Below, piece after piece: positions 53,522-62,280 of a stretch of 64,000 nt of DNA. Position 1 is the first letter of the stretch, and every line of letters starts with the position of its first letter. This DNA comes from Flavobacterium jejuense (lineage in GTDB: Bacteria > Bacteroidota > Bacteroidia > Flavobacteriales > Flavobacteriaceae): the NCBI RefSeq assembly GCF_006491595.2, contig NZ_VEVQ02000018.1, positions 32,370 through 96,369 of the forward strand. Direction: 5' to 3'. The notes beneath the pieces are model-generated. The model was given only the letters and a program-made list of their open reading frames with translations, was not told where the DNA came from and did no database searches. The translations under genes were made by a program, and so were the position numbers.

Positions 53522-53565
53522 TTTAGTGTTAGTTGTTTGTAGTTTAATCTTTATTTTGTAGTTAT

Positions 53566-54018
53566 TTATTCTGAAATTTTATTCTCTTTTTTTGTTCCAT
53601 AGAAGTATAAAGAATGTGTTTGAATATCAATACCAAACATATCTTCCATTGTTTGTTTTATTTGTTGAATTCTAGGATCACAGAATTCAATAACTTCACC
53701 AGAGTCAGTCATTATAATGTGATCGTGTTGCTTGTCGAAATACGATTTTTCATAATGAGCTTGATTTTGACCAAACTGATGACGACGCACTAATCCACAT
53801 TCTAAAAGTAATTCAATAGTATTGTAAAGTGTAGCTCTACTTACTCGGTAATTTTTGTTTTTCATTTTGATATACAATGATTCTATATCAAAATGTTCTT
53901 TTGAATTGTAGATTTCTTGAAGAATAGCATAACGTTCAGGAGTTTTACGATGTGCTTTTTCCTCAAGGTATTTAGTAAATACGTTTTTTACAATTTCTTG
54001 ATTTTTATTGTTTTCCAT
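53566..54018 (-). CDS. Fur-family transcriptional regulator
   Basis: A 150-residue winged-helix metalloregulator. The DNA-binding domain is at about 15-85 (RKTPERYAILQEIYNS, NYRVSRATLYNTIELLLECG). The dimerisation domain has HYEKSYFDKQHDHIIMTDSG and VIEFCDPRIQQIK. His and Glu residues for Fe/Zn are kept, but the usual C-terminal CxxC pairs of Fur are absent, so it could be Fur, PerR or Zur. The -7 box and heptad repeats lie just upstream. Confidence 0.92.
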   Translation of the reverse strand: MENNKNQEIVKNVFTKYLEEKAHRKTPERYAILQEIYNSKEHFDIESLYIKMKNKNYRVSRATLYNTIELLLECGLVRRHQFGQNQAHYEKSYFDKQHDHIIMTDSGEVIEFCDPRIQQIKQTMEDMFGIDIQTHSLYFYGTKKENKISE

Positions 54019-54037
54019 TTGGTTAACTGAATAAATG

Positions 54038-54045
54038 CAAAGATA
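54038..54045 (-). promoter_or_regulatory. -7 box of the Fur-family gene
   Basis: The minus strand reads TATCTTTG (TAnnTTTG), 20 bases before the ATG. Heptad repeats occupy the -33 region. Confidence 0.45.
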
Positions 54046-54051
54046 GGTAAA

Positions 54052-54072
54052 GTTAGAAGTTAGAAGTTAGAA
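54052..54072. repeat. Heptad repeat, locus C (GTYAGAA)
   Basis: Three 7-base units (GTTAGAA twice, GTCAGAA once) lie directly upstream of the Fur-family -7 box. Confidence 0.65.
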
Positions 54073-54155
54073 GTCAGAAGTTTTTTTTAACAAAAGGTCT
54101 TAATAAGTTGATATTTATAGGCATTCTTTAAACATTACTATTAATTATTAAAAAA

Positions 54156-56375
54156 CTAATTCTGATAAATTCGTGTTACTTTATCAATTCCATCTACCTT
54201 TTTGATATTGTCTATTAGCCTTTTTAGAATAGTATTATTAGGAACAATAACCGTTATTTTTCCATTAAAAATCCCTGCTTTTCCATTTAATGCTATGTTT
54301 TCTATATTAACGTGCATTTGATTAGAAATAACTTTGGTAAGCTCGTTGGTTAAACCTAAAGTATCCATTCCTGTAATATTCAACATGGCTCTAAATTCTT
54401 CTTGACTAGAATCAATCCATTTTGCAGGAATAATTCTATAAGCATAGTTAGATTGTAAACTAATAGCATTCGGACAATCTTTTCTATGTACTTTTATTCC
54501 TTCACTTATGGTTATGAAGCCAAAAACATCATCACCAGGAATAGGATTGCAGCAAGTAGATAATTTATAATCTAATTTTTCTTGTTCTAAACCAAAAACC
54601 AGCATGTCATATTTTTTACTGATTTCATTTCGTTCAATTTGCTCTGGCTTTACTGTAGCAGTTCTATTGAAGGGTTTTTTTAAGAAATTAACTAAAGTGT
54701 TACTTTTTTGTGCAGCAAAATCTTTTAATTTTTGATTTTCAATAGCTCCAATTCCCACTCTATAAAACAAATCTAAACTTGTTTGCAGTTTGAAAAAGTT
54801 AACCAATTCATTAACGGTAGTTTCATTTAAGGTGATTTTTAAATGACGTAATTTTCTATTTAAAATTTCTTTTCCGTCTTCCGCAATTTTCTTAGTGTTT
54901 TCGTTTAAAGAGTTTTTAATCTTATTCTTAGCTCTTGAAGTTGTTACATAATCTAACCATTGAATTGTTGGTTTTTGGTTGGGAGAGGTTATAATCTCTA
55001 CTTGATCACCACTATTAAGCACATAATTTAAAGGCACCAGTTTTCCATTCACTTTTGTACCTCTTGTTTTTGAACCGATATCGGTATGAATGCTATAAGC
55101 AAAATCAAGAGAAGTAGCTCCTTTAGGTAGCGATTTTAAATCTCCTTTTGGTGTAAATACATAAATCTCTTTAGAATATAAATTTAACTTAAAGTCTTCA
55201 ACAAAATCTACTGCATTTGCAGCCTGACTTTCCAGTGCTTCTTTTAATTGGTTCAACCAAATTTCTAAACCATGTTCTTCTGAACCAACACCTTTGTATT
55301 TATAGTGAGCAGCATATCCTTTTTCAGCAATTTCATCCATTCGTTCACTACGAACTTGAATTTCGACCCATCTTCCTTTTGGTCCCATTACAGTGATGTG
55401 AAGAGCTTCATATCCTGTTGATTTTGGGGAAGAAATCCAATCACGCAAACGACTTGGACTTGGACGATAATGATCAGTAACTACTGAATAAATTTTCCAA
55501 GCTAAAAACTTTTCGTCATGAGGATTTGATTTATAGATAATGCGCAATGCAAATTTATCGTACACTTCATCAAAAGTGACACCCTGAATTCGCATTTTTC
55601 TTCTAATGGAATAAATCGATTTTGGACGTCCTTTTATGGTGTACTCAATGCCTTCATCATTCAAAGATTTGCATAATACATCAGATATAGTTTTAATGTA
55701 TGCGTCTTGTTCTTGTTTGGTTTCTTTTATTTTACTAACAATTTCCTGAAAAACATCAGGTTCAGTATATTTTAAACCTAAATCTTCTAATTGTGTTTTT
55801 ATATTGTATAAGCCCAATCTATGAGCTAAAGGAGCATAAATGTATAAGGTTTCTGAAGCAATTTTTGCTTGCTTGTATTCTGCCATACTGTCCATAGTTT
55901 GCATGTTATGCAATCTATCAGCAATTTTTATCAAGATTACTCGAACATCATCGTTTAGTGTTAAAAGCATTTTACGGAAGTTTTCCGCTTGCATTGAAAC
56001 GTCTTGATCTGTTTTTACTTTAGCAATTTTAGTTAATCCTTCTACAATTTTAGCGATATTAGGGTTGAACATTTTAGCGATATCATCCACAGTAATATCA
56101 GTGTCTTCAACCACATCATGCATTAAAGCAGCTGCAATAGAAGTAGCACCTAAACCAATTTCTGAAGCGACAATTTTAGCCACAGCAATAGGATGGAAGA
56201 TATAAGCTTCTCCCGATTTTCTTCTTTGGTCTTTGTGTGCATCAACAGCAACATCAAAAGCTTTTCTAATGAGTTTTTTATCTTCTGTAGTAAGTGTCTG
56301 ATAGCTAATACGCAATAATTCTTTGTATTCTTTTGCAATAGCTTTGTTTTCGGCTTCTAAATCAATTTCGGTCAT
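54156..56375 (-). CDS. (p)ppGpp synthetase/hydrolase, RelA/SpoT family
   Basis: A bifunctional stringent-response enzyme of 739 residues, the typical length. The HD hydrolase domain has ALMHDVVEDTDIT and HNMQTMDSMAEYKQ. The synthetase domain has KGRPKSIYSIRRKM and the loops DKFALRII and PKSTGYEALHITVMG. A TGS domain (YVFTPKGDLKSLPKGAT) and a C-terminal ACT domain (RAMLNITGMDTLGLTNEL) follow. The intact HD motif predicts hydrolysis in addition to synthesis. A TAnnTTTG box (56406-56413) and the longest heptad repeat precede it. Confidence 0.96.
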   Translation of the reverse strand: MTEIDLEAENKAIAKEYKELLRISYQTLTTEDKKLIRKAFDVAVDAHKDQRRKSGEAYIFHPIAVAKIVASEIGLGATSIAAALMHDVVEDTDITVDDIAKMFNPNIAKIVEGLTKIAKVKTDQDVSMQAENFRKMLLTLNDDVRVILIKIADRLHNMQTMDSMAEYKQAKIASETLYIYAPLAHRLGLYNIKTQLEDLGLKYTEPDVFQEIVSKIKETKQEQDAYIKTISDVLCKSLNDEGIEYTIKGRPKSIYSIRRKMRIQGVTFDEVYDKFALRIIYKSNPHDEKFLAWKIYSVVTDHYRPSPSRLRDWISSPKSTGYEALHITVMGPKGRWVEIQVRSERMDEIAEKGYAAHYKYKGVGSEEHGLEIWLNQLKEALESQAANAVDFVEDFKLNLYSKEIYVFTPKGDLKSLPKGATSLDFAYSIHTDIGSKTRGTKVNGKLVPLNYVLNSGDQVEIITSPNQKPTIQWLDYVTTSRAKNKIKNSLNENTKKIAEDGKEILNRKLRHLKITLNETTVNELVNFFKLQTSLDLFYRVGIGAIENQKLKDFAAQKSNTLVNFLKKPFNRTATVKPEQIERNEISKKYDMLVFGLEQEKLDYKLSTCCNPIPGDDVFGFITISEGIKVHRKDCPNAISLQSNYAYRIIPAKWIDSSQEEFRAMLNITGMDTLGLTNELTKVISNQMHVNIENIALNGKAGIFNGKITVIVPNNTILKRLIDNIKKVDGIDKVTRIYQN

Positions 56376-56405
56376 AGGGCAACTTTATAACAGTTAAAGT
56401 TATAA

Positions 56406-56413
56406 CAAAGTTA
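56406..56413 (-). promoter_or_regulatory. -7 box of the RelA/SpoT gene
   Basis: The minus strand reads TAACTTTG (TAnnTTTG), 31 bases before the ATG. Heptad repeats begin 17 bases further upstream, over the -33 zone. Confidence 0.42.
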
Positions 56414-56430
56414 TGGATTGTGCAATAGGG

Positions 56431-56479
56431 AATTTAGAAATCAGAAATCAGAAATTAGAAATTAGAATTTAGAAAAAAG
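56431..56479. repeat. Heptad repeat, locus D (AAATYAG)
   Basis: Seven 7-base units with consensus AAATYAG, the last decayed to AAAAAAG. It lies between the SpoU methyltransferase stop and the RelA/SpoT promoter. Confidence 0.72.
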
Positions 56480-56558
56480 TATATTGAAGTTCAAAGTAAA
56501 AAAAATAGGCAGGTTTTTTGAGAGACTTGATTTTTGATATTGAAGTTGATATTGTATT

Positions 56559-57350
56559 TTAAAATCCTCTTTGTCGTTTGGCTTCAAACAATAGAATAGC
56601 TGCAGCAACAGAAACATTCATAGAGTCTATTTCTCCTTGCATAGGAATGATAATGTTTTTAGTGCTTTCTGTTCTCCAAATTTCGGATAAACCAGTTGCT
56701 TCTGTTCCTACAACTAAAGCAGTAGGAGTAGTGTAATTTTGCGAATGATAGGTTGTGGAATCTTGTAAAGTAGCACTAAAAATAGCAATGTTGTTTGCTT
56801 TTAAAAAAGCGATTACTTCTTCTGAAGTGGCAGTGGCAATTTGTCTAGTAAACAAACAACCAACACTAGAACGTACAATATTAGGATTGTATAAATCACT
56901 TTTGGGATTGGCAATAATTACTGCATCAATATTGGCTGCATCAGCAGTTCTTAATAAAGCACCTATATTTCCTGGTTTTTCAGGTGATTCTGCTACTAAA
57001 ATTAAAGGATTTTTAGATAGCTGTAAATTTGATAATTGTAACGATTTGGTTTTGGCTATAGCCAAAATACCTTCTGTAGTATCTCTATACGCTAATTTTT
57101 GATAGACCTCTTTTGAAATTTCTATTTTCTCTGTTTCATTTGAAGTAACAAATTGATTGAGTTCTTTTTCAGAAACCAAATCCGATAAAAATAAAATAGT
57201 TTCAAGCACATAACCTCCTTTACTAGCTAATTCGATTTCTCTTTTTCCTTCAATTAGAAAAGTACCTGTTTGTTTTCTCGTTTTGGATTTTTCTTGTAAC
57301 TGAACTAACGATTTGATAAAAGGATTTTGTACCGAAGTGATTTGTTTCAT
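56559..57350 (-). CDS. TrmH/SpoU-family RNA 2'-O-methyltransferase
   Basis: A 263-residue SPOUT enzyme. An N-terminal L30e-like RNA-binding domain (KSLVQLQEKSKTRKQTGTFL, EGKREIELA) precedes the knotted SAM domain. That domain has VAESPEKPGNIGALLRTADA, the VRSSVGCLFTRQIAT block, VVGTEATGLSEIW and IPMQGEIDSMNVSVAAAILL. It most likely methylates a ribose in rRNA or tRNA. Target not decided. It is followed by a convergent-capable terminator. Confidence 0.94.
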   Translation of the reverse strand: MKQITSVQNPFIKSLVQLQEKSKTRKQTGTFLIEGKREIELASKGGYVLETILFLSDLVSEKELNQFVTSNETEKIEISKEVYQKLAYRDTTEGILAIAKTKSLQLSNLQLSKNPLILVAESPEKPGNIGALLRTADAANIDAVIIANPKSDLYNPNIVRSSVGCLFTRQIATATSEEVIAFLKANNIAIFSATLQDSTTYHSQNYTTPTALVVGTEATGLSEIWRTESTKNIIIPMQGEIDSMNVSVAAAILLFEAKRQRGF

Positions 57351-57417
57351 CGAAAAGAAATTATTTGGTTGTAAAATTACAAAAGATATTCAGTATTTAG
57401 GTGTTTTTTTAAAAAGT

Positions 57418-57452
57418 AAAAATCCCACAATAGAATATATTGTGGGATTTTT
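57418..57452. terminator. Hairpin terminator of the amidohydrolase operon
   Basis: AAAAATCCCACAATA pairs perfectly with TATTGTGGGATTTTT (15 bp) around a 5-base loop, readable in both directions. It stops the amidohydrolase operon before the methyltransferase gene. Confidence 0.87.
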
Positions 57453-57470
57453 ATGTGTTATAAAAGTATT

Positions 57471-58766
57471 TTATTCTTTCGCTTGTGCTTCAAACTTTTC
57501 TTTGTATCTATCGTACAATTCTGTTTGATGACTTTCTAAACTTATAGAACGGCCATTAATTAAAGCGACTGTTACTTTGTTTGTTCTCATGTCTAATGCA
57601 TCACCTTCAGAAATGAATAAGGTTGCGCTTTTTCCTGTTTCTAAAGTTCCATAATTAGCGTCAATACCTAATATTTTAGCTGTGTTAAAGGTAATTAACT
57701 GTAGGGCTCTTTCTTTATCTATTCCCCATGCAGCACAAGTTCCTGCATAGAAAGGCAAATTTCTAATTTGCATGCGTTCCATGTCACCTGCATTTTGGAG
57801 ACCTATTAAAATACCACCATCGTCTAATAATTTGGCATTTTTATAGGGTAAATTTACATCTTCATCTTCTAATAAAGGTAAATCGTGTACGCGTCTTAAT
57901 AAAACAGAAACATTATTTTCTTTTAGTAAAGGAATGTTTTTAAAAGCATAATATCCTCCAACAATCGTCATTTTGCTGATGTTGTTTTTCTTTTTAAATA
58001 AAATGGCATCTACAATTTCCTTTTCTCCATCTACATGAATATAAAGTCTTTTGTCTCCTGTGTCTAATCCTTTCATCGCTTCGTAAGGAATATCTCTTAA
58101 AGTAGGATTTGAATTTAGGTACGCTTTTGCGTCATTATAGAAATCTTGGATTTCAGTGATTTGTTTTTCGTAATTTTTATTCGGTTCAATTCCTCCTGGT
58201 TCTGCCCACCATCCTGAGCGTGAATAACTACTTGGCCAATTTAAATGAATGCCATCATTTTCTTTTACTACTGCGTCTTCCCAGTTCCATGCATCTAATT
58301 GTACTACAGAGGAAGTTCCTGAAAAACGTCCTCCTCTAGGAGCAATTTGAGCCAATAAAACTCCATTAGGTCTTGCGGCTTCAACTAAACCAGATTCGGT
58401 GTTATAAGCAATGATACTTCTTATATGAGGATTCATTTGTCCCATTTCGCTTTCATCATCTGACGCTTTTACTGCGTCAACTTCTACTAAACCTAGAGTA
58501 GCATTGGCACCAATAAATCCTGGATAAATGTGTTTTTTGGAAGCATCGATATAAATATCATGTTTTTCAGGTTTAAAATTGGTACCATCTTGTATCATTG
58601 CAATTTTACCTTCTTTGACTGATATGATACTGTTTTCAATTACCTTGCCATTACCTAAATGTGCTTTTCCTCCTGTAATTAATATGCTTTTAGTTTGCTT
58701 GGGTGCAGGCGTTTGTTGCCCGTATGTGAAACAGCTTAGTAATCCTATGATTATATATTTTTTCAT
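57471..58766 (-). CDS. Secreted amidohydrolase-like protein lacking the HxH metal motif
   Basis: A 431-residue exported protein with a signal peptide (SCFTYGQQ) and the N- and C-terminal features of amidohydrolase-fold enzymes (SILITGGKAHLGNGK, GIDANYGTLETGKSATLFIS). Where the first metal ligands HxH should follow the PGFI segment, the sequence reads YPGFIGANATLGLVE, so no canonical metal site is visible. It may be a pseudoenzyme partner. It begins 18 bases after the stop of the larger amidohydrolase, so they are an operon pair. Confidence 0.85.
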   Translation of the reverse strand: MKKYIIIGLLSCFTYGQQTPAPKQTKSILITGGKAHLGNGKVIENSIISVKEGKIAMIQDGTNFKPEKHDIYIDASKKHIYPGFIGANATLGLVEVDAVKASDDESEMGQMNPHIRSIIAYNTESGLVEAARPNGVLLAQIAPRGGRFSGTSSVVQLDAWNWEDAVVKENDGIHLNWPSSYSRSGWWAEPGGIEPNKNYEKQITEIQDFYNDAKAYLNSNPTLRDIPYEAMKGLDTGDKRLYIHVDGEKEIVDAILFKKKNNISKMTIVGGYYAFKNIPLLKENNVSVLLRRVHDLPLLEDEDVNLPYKNAKLLDDGGILIGLQNAGDMERMQIRNLPFYAGTCAAWGIDKERALQLITFNTAKILGIDANYGTLETGKSATLFISEGDALDMRTNKVTVALINGRSISLESHQTELYDRYKEKFEAQAKE

Positions 58767-58784
58767 TTTTTACTGAATTTAAAA

Positions 58785-61700
58785 TTATTGATATTTTGCG
58801 TGAGAAACGACACAATTTTCACCCAAAGTATCACAATGATAATGGCCTACATCTTTTTTCTTAGGAGCTTGTGTTTTTAACCCTTTATTTTTTGCTTCTA
58901 ATAAGCTATTAGTTAATACACTGCGTTGTTTTTGAATAGTAGCTAAACTAGCGGCTTCTTTTTCTAAATCATAAAAAATGATACCATCAACTATTGTTTT
59001 TTCAGCTCTTGCATAAATAGATAATGGATTGGCTGTCCAAAGCACCACATCGGCATCTTTACCTACTTTAATACTACCTACTTTATCATCTACTTGTAAT
59101 AATTTGGCTGGATTTAAGGTTACGAATTTCCATGCTTCTTCTTCTGAAACATTACCATACTTTACTGCTTTTGCTGCTTCTTGGTTCAAACGTCTTGACA
59201 TTTCAGCATCATCAGAATTGATGGAAACTACTACACCTTGACCATTCATTAGAGCTGCATTATAAGGTATTGCATCTTTAACTTCGTATTTATAACCCCA
59301 CCAATCGGCAAATGTTGATCCACCTACACCATGTTCAGCCATTTTATCTGCTACTTTGTAGCCTTCTAAGATGTGTGTGAACGTTTGTATTTTGAAATTA
59401 TAGCGTTCGGCTACTTTCATTAACATGTTTATTTCCGATTGTACATAAGAGTGACAAGTAATGAAACGTTTTTTATCTAAAATTTGACCTAAAACTTCCA
59501 TTTCGATATCAAAACGTGGGGCAACTTTCTTTTTATCTTTACTAGCATTATAAGCAGCCCATTCTTTTTTGTATTCTAAAGCACGAGTGAAATAATCTTC
59601 GTATACTTGTTCGACACCCATTCTAGTTTGTGGAAAACGGCCACTTCCCCAGTTGGATTGTTTTACGTTTTCACCTAAAGCGAATTTGATATATTTCGGT
59701 GCATCTTTTACAATCATTTCTTCTGGAGTATAACCCCATTTTAATTTGATGAAAGCCGCACGACCGCCGATAGGATTTGCTGAACCATGTAATAAATTAG
59801 ATGACGTAACTCCACCTGATAGATTTCTGTAGATGTTGATATCGTCTGAGTTTACTACATCTTCAATAGTTACTTCTGCAGAGGAATTTTGGCCACCCTC
59901 ATTCACACCTCTAGAAATAGCAATATGCGAATGCTCATCTATAATTCCTGCTGTTAGGTGTTTACCTGTTGCATCTACTATTTTGGCATTGGTAACCGAA
60001 ATATTTTTACCTATTTGCGCTATTTTTCCATTTTGAATTAAGACATCTGTTTCTGTTAGGTTACCTTCTTTTTCTCCTGTCCAAACCGTTGCATTTTTGA
60101 ACAGAATGGTTTCTTGTTGTGGTTTTGTAGGATTTCCGTATGCAATGTTTGGATACGTGATAGGCATCATTTCTGGAACTTTTGGCTCCTCTTTTTTATC
60201 GTCTTTCTTTTCTTCTTTTTTGTCGTCTTTTTTATCCGTAGCTTCTTTTTTAGTGGCTGTCCAAGACGTTTCTGTTCCATTTTCTAAAACCGCTTTTCCT
60301 TCTAAAGTGGTTTTGTTTTTAATTCCAGTTAATCTGTAAAAAGAATTGTTTACGGAATCTTTTGTTTTGATTACTAAAGTTACCCAAGGCTCTTTATAGG
60401 TTAATTTTGTACCATAATTGATACTGTCTTTAACCGTTTTTGCTTCTAATTTATCTAATTCACCAGAAATGGTTAAATCGAAAGTAGTGTTGTTGAATAC
60501 TAAATTGTACTCACCACGAATGTCTTCGATATTCATTTTATCTAAGATATTTCTGTTGCCTTGTACCCAGTTTTCATGAATAGTACTTTTATCATCAAAA
60601 ATATCACCTGAAACGATTAAGAAATTGGCCAACGCCCCTTTATTTAAAGATCCAATTAGGTTAGATTGATTTAATATTTTTGCAGGAGTTTCCGTTAAAG
60701 CTGCTAATGCAGTTTCTTTGGGTAAACCATATAAAACGGCTTTTCTTAAATTGTCTAAGAAGTCTTTTGGTTTTTTATTATCACTAGCTGTTAAGACAAA
60801 ATTTACTTTGTTTTCGGCTAAAATTTTTAAGTTAAATGGTGCTTGATTCCAAAACTTCATATCACTTAAGCTCACTTGTTGTGCTAAATAGGGATCAGAA
60901 ACGTCGTATGCGTCTGGAAAATCTAAAGGAATAATATAAGTAGCTCCTGTTTTTTTAATTTCTTCAATTTTTTCAAATTCGTCTCCACTACCTTTAATGA
61001 TATAATTGACACCAAATTCTTTTCCGATTTTGCTTGCTCTTAATTTGTTTAAGATATCACCTGCATCGAAGATTTGGATTAAATTTTTATTAGCATTGAA
61101 GTTTTCTAAGGATAAATCTTTTGTTTTCGAACTTCCAGTTGCATACCATTTTGCATCATGATAGACCTGACGAATTAAAGCCATGCTTCCCATTAATGAA
61201 GAAGGGTAACTTTGGTTGCTTAATTTGCTTCTGTTAAAAGTGAAAAGTTGGGATACTTTTGTATTTAAAATACGTTTGGCATTGTTATCAGAGTCGTTTA
61301 ATGTCCATAGTAAACCTGTTCCTGCGATAACACCATCATTAGAATGACTTACGACAGTACCGAAACCAATTTCTCTAAGCGAACCTGCTACTTTGTCATC
61401 GTATTTTAGATTTTCATACGCATTGTATTCTGGTTTGATGTGATCGTTCCAATAATAACCTTCTCTTGACGAATCATATTGTGTTGCAAAACCTCTTCTA
61501 GGAGTGGGTTGTGGTTTATCTATACCAAATTCGGTAAACAAATCGATGAAAGAAGGATAAATGGTTTTACCAGTTGCATCAATGAGCGTTGCGTTTTTTG
61601 GAACTGTAACTGCAGTTCCTACTTCTATGACTTTACTGTCTTTGAATAGAAGTGTGGCTTTTTCTAGTTTTTGTGTAGCCGACACATAGATGGTTGCATT

Positions 61701-61817
61701 AGTAATGGCAACATGATTTTTAAAAGATTGTTTTACACCGTCATTTTTAGGGAAATAGTCTTGTGCATTTCCGAAAAAAGAGAGAAATAAAACAGCCAAG
61801 AGCGTACAAATTCTCAT
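58785..61817 (-). CDS. Secreted two-domain amidohydrolase, first domain degenerate
   Basis: A 1010-residue exported protein with signal peptide (LFLSFFGNAQ). Domain 1 (about 25-440) has an amidohydrolase frame but lacks HxH after TIYPSFID. A middle beta-rich region and a Lys/Glu/Asp-rich linker (about 540-560) lead to domain 2 (about 575-985). Domain 2 has a canonical metal site: DEHSHIAI (HxH), FITCHSY, QTFTHIL and the Asp in SINSDDAEM. Only domain 2 looks catalytic. It is probably a periplasmic dipeptidase- or imidazolonepropionase-like hydrolase. It is co-transcribed with the smaller paralogue. Confidence 0.88.
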   Translation of the reverse strand: MRICTLLAVLFLSFFGNAQDYFPKNDGVKQSFKNHVAITNATIYVSATQKLEKATLLFKDSKVIEVGTAVTVPKNATLIDATGKTIYPSFIDLFTEFGIDKPQPTPRRGFATQYDSSREGYYWNDHIKPEYNAYENLKYDDKVAGSLREIGFGTVVSHSNDGVIAGTGLLWTLNDSDNNAKRILNTKVSQLFTFNRSKLSNQSYPSSLMGSMALIRQVYHDAKWYATGSSKTKDLSLENFNANKNLIQIFDAGDILNKLRASKIGKEFGVNYIIKGSGDEFEKIEEIKKTGATYIIPLDFPDAYDVSDPYLAQQVSLSDMKFWNQAPFNLKILAENKVNFVLTASDNKKPKDFLDNLRKAVLYGLPKETALAALTETPAKILNQSNLIGSLNKGALANFLIVSGDIFDDKSTIHENWVQGNRNILDKMNIEDIRGEYNLVFNNTTFDLTISGELDKLEAKTVKDSINYGTKLTYKEPWVTLVIKTKDSVNNSFYRLTGIKNKTTLEGKAVLENGTETSWTATKKEATDKKDDKKEEKKDDKKEEPKVPEMMPITYPNIAYGNPTKPQQETILFKNATVWTGEKEGNLTETDVLIQNGKIAQIGKNISVTNAKIVDATGKHLTAGIIDEHSHIAISRGVNEGGQNSSAEVTIEDVVNSDDINIYRNLSGGVTSSNLLHGSANPIGGRAAFIKLKWGYTPEEMIVKDAPKYIKFALGENVKQSNWGSGRFPQTRMGVEQVYEDYFTRALEYKKEWAAYNASKDKKKVAPRFDIEMEVLGQILDKKRFITCHSYVQSEINMLMKVAERYNFKIQTFTHILEGYKVADKMAEHGVGGSTFADWWGYKYEVKDAIPYNAALMNGQGVVVSINSDDAEMSRRLNQEAAKAVKYGNVSEEEAWKFVTLNPAKLLQVDDKVGSIKVGKDADVVLWTANPLSIYARAEKTIVDGIIFYDLEKEAASLATIQKQRSVLTNSLLEAKNKGLKTQAPKKKDVGHYHCDTLGENCVVSHAKYQ

Positions 61818-62004
61818 AGGAATGTTTTTTGATTAGGTTCGTTAAAGCCCTAAATATAGGAAGAATAACGCTTTACCCTAATGAAGCCTTTTGAATTTTA
61901 GATTTTTTTAACGTTTGTGCGATTAAATGCGTTAAACCTTCTCATATTTGTTATTTATTGCTGTATTTAAAATTAAAATAACTGTTGGGTTGAGCATCAT
62001 TTAA
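61818..62004. other. Leader region of the amidohydrolase operon, no gene seen
   Basis: 187 bases between the amidohydrolase start and the tandem array. No ORF of note and no clear TAnnTTTG box on the minus strand were found. Promoter elements are presumably here but not resolved. Confidence 0.3.
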
Positions 62005-62235
62005 AAAGTTCCGCATTCGTTTTTGAATATTTCGGATGGGTTTTCGAAAGTTTGGCATTCATTTTTGAATATTCCGCATATCATTTCGAAAGTTCCGCAT
62101 TCGTTTTTGAATATTCCGGAAGGGTTTTTGAAAGTTTGGTATAGGTTTTTGACTTTCTCGGGTGTTTTTTTGAAATTAGGGCATCGGTTTTCGGATAATT
62201 GTCATTGTTTTTTGTGGTTCTTTGGGGGATGTTTG
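62005..62235. repeat. 11-unit tandem array of 21-bp repeats
   Basis: Eleven consecutive 21-base units, each ending in TTTTTG, TTTTCG or a close variant. Units 1 and 5 (62005-62025 and 62089-62109) are identical, and odd and even units alternate AAAGTT.. and AATATT.. starts. Divergence grows toward the right end, so units 8-11 are decayed. 21 bases equal two helical turns. One plus-strand frame stays open because the period is a multiple of three. It lies between an amidohydrolase leader and a terminator. Confidence 0.85.
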
Positions 62236-62239
62236 AAAA

Positions 62240-62271
62240 AAAACTACAAAGTTTTTAGGCTTTGTAGTTTC
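62240..62271 (-). terminator. Terminator of the 245-aa gene
   Basis: AAACTACAAAG and CTTTGTAGTTT pair (11 bp) around an 8-base loop. On the minus strand it is followed by about nine T. Confidence 0.82.
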
Positions 62272-62280
62272 TTACTTTTT

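Noticed and set aside
57313..57528. 71-aa plus-strand ORF between the methyltransferase and amidohydrolase genes
   Set aside because: It runs through the terminator hairpin and into the antisense of the amidohydrolase 3' end.
62005..62235. CRISPR array
   Set aside because: Units are contiguous without unique spacers and no cas gene is nearby.
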